From the NCBI GenBank assembly GCA_964392085.1, contig CAYMOV010000166.1, positions 1-5,444 of the forward strand: a stretch of 5,444 nucleotides of DNA, given 5' to 3'. Shown piece after piece: positions 5,401 to 5,444 of this stretch (positions within the stretch are counted from its first letter, which is position 1; each line of letters opens with the position of its first letter). The position numbers were made by a program, and so were the translations under genes. The stretch comes from CAYMOV01 sp964392085 (GTDB lineage Bacteria; Oederibacteriota; Muellerivitia; Muellerivitales; Muellerivitaceae). The notes beneath the pieces were generated by a model that was given only the letters and a program-made list of their open reading frames with translations, made no database searches and was not told the DNA's origin.

Positions 5401-5444
5401 ATGGCCTGGGGAGTCCTGTTCGTCATGCTGGTGGCTTTCTTGAC
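5401..5444 (+). CDS. Start of a gene with an N-terminal signal or membrane segment (3' part outside window)
   Basis: ATG at 5401 is preceded by an excellent ribosome site, GAAGGAGG, with a six-base spacer (TTCGTC). The visible residues are MAWGVLFVMLVAFL, almost entirely hydrophobic, like the start of a signal peptide or membrane helix. The first three codons and the whole leader are identical to the repeat unit upstream; the sequence leaves the unit after ATGGCCTGG. A competing frame from ATG 5358 stays open too, but it lacks such a ribosome site. Only 14 full codons are visible, so the product cannot be named. Confidence 0.5.
   Translation, partial: MAWGVLFVMLVAFL

Larger units (their letters stand above)
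4924..5409 (+). repeat. 138-bp tandem repeat array carrying a gene leader and hairpin
   Basis: Taking TTGATGGC as the unit start, full copy A is 5028-5165. Copy B runs from 5166 until the Ns at 5255. A truncated copy C is 5355-5409. A and B differ at one base over 89 compared (G5061 against A5199). A diverged half-copy, 4946-5027, aligns with 5084-5165 without gaps at about 67 of 82 bases, in the same 138-base phase. A still older fragment lies at 4924-4944. Each full unit carries a leader with GGAGG and ATGGCCTGG, a CCCATTC/GAATGGG hairpin, and a GC-rich spacer with CTGGTGGGCTCGG. Copy C fuses after ATGGCCTGG to the gene at 5401. All plus frames are largely open because 138 is a multiple of three. 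I do not regard the long frame through the array as a protein. Confidence 0.85.

Noticed and set aside
4787..5443. Long plus-strand open frame with 46-residue repeats, containing WPGPIPLEWDGPRR
   Set aside because: The 138-bp repeat is a multiple of three and GC-rich, so several frames on both strands are open. The frame crosses 100 Ns, has no ribosome site, and a better-supported gene start lies in another frame at 5401.

Overview
The window is GC-rich, densely coded on the minus strand, and ends in a tandem repeat broken by a run of exactly 100 Ns. That run looks like a scaffolding gap of arbitrary size, so the source is probably a draft or metagenome-assembled bacterial genome. Two of the minus-strand genes appear to start with TTG. 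Nothing seen here fixes the phylum. A cytoplasmic membrane permease and a signal-anchored thioredoxin-fold protein are compatible with a Gram-negative or a deep-branching uncultured bacterium.

Layout. The end of an unrecognised plus-strand gene (2-169) is followed by a near-perfect intrinsic terminator (185-220). The rest, up to about 4643, is read leftwards on the minus strand. In transcription order this is: a secreted or membrane-anchored thioredoxin-fold plus six-bladed NHL propeller protein resembling the NHLRC2 family (4643-2595); a FitA/VapB-type ribbon-helix-helix antitoxin (2505-2272); its PIN-domain VapC-type toxin (2275-1847), which overlaps the antitoxin stop by four bases; and a purine/pyrimidine permease of the NCS2 superfamily, closer to AzgA than to the UraA/NAT branch (1793-243).

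Control. The antitoxin-toxin pair has what looks like its own promoter, overlain by two direct copies of TGATAGCA one helical turn apart, as expected for autoregulation by a ribbon-helix-helix dimer. The antitoxin has ACG exactly where its relatives have their ATG. The permease has no Shine-Dalgarno sequence. Instead it has a -35/-10 pair whose -10 ends seven bases before the ATG, suggesting a leaderless transcript. The NHL protein has a better-supported start than the longest open frame gives: TTG at 4643 with a GGAG ribosome site and a promoter just upstream.

Right end. 4755-4920 is non-coding and holds nested, mutually exclusive inverted repeats. 4924-5409 is a repeat array with a 138-bp period. 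Each full unit contains a hairpin and a leader with ribosome site, ATG and two further codons. The same leader precedes the gene that starts at 5401 and runs off the window. The array therefore looks like serial duplication of a gene's translation start region, and it is the most unusual element here. I see no rRNA, tRNA, CRISPR or intact insertion sequence.
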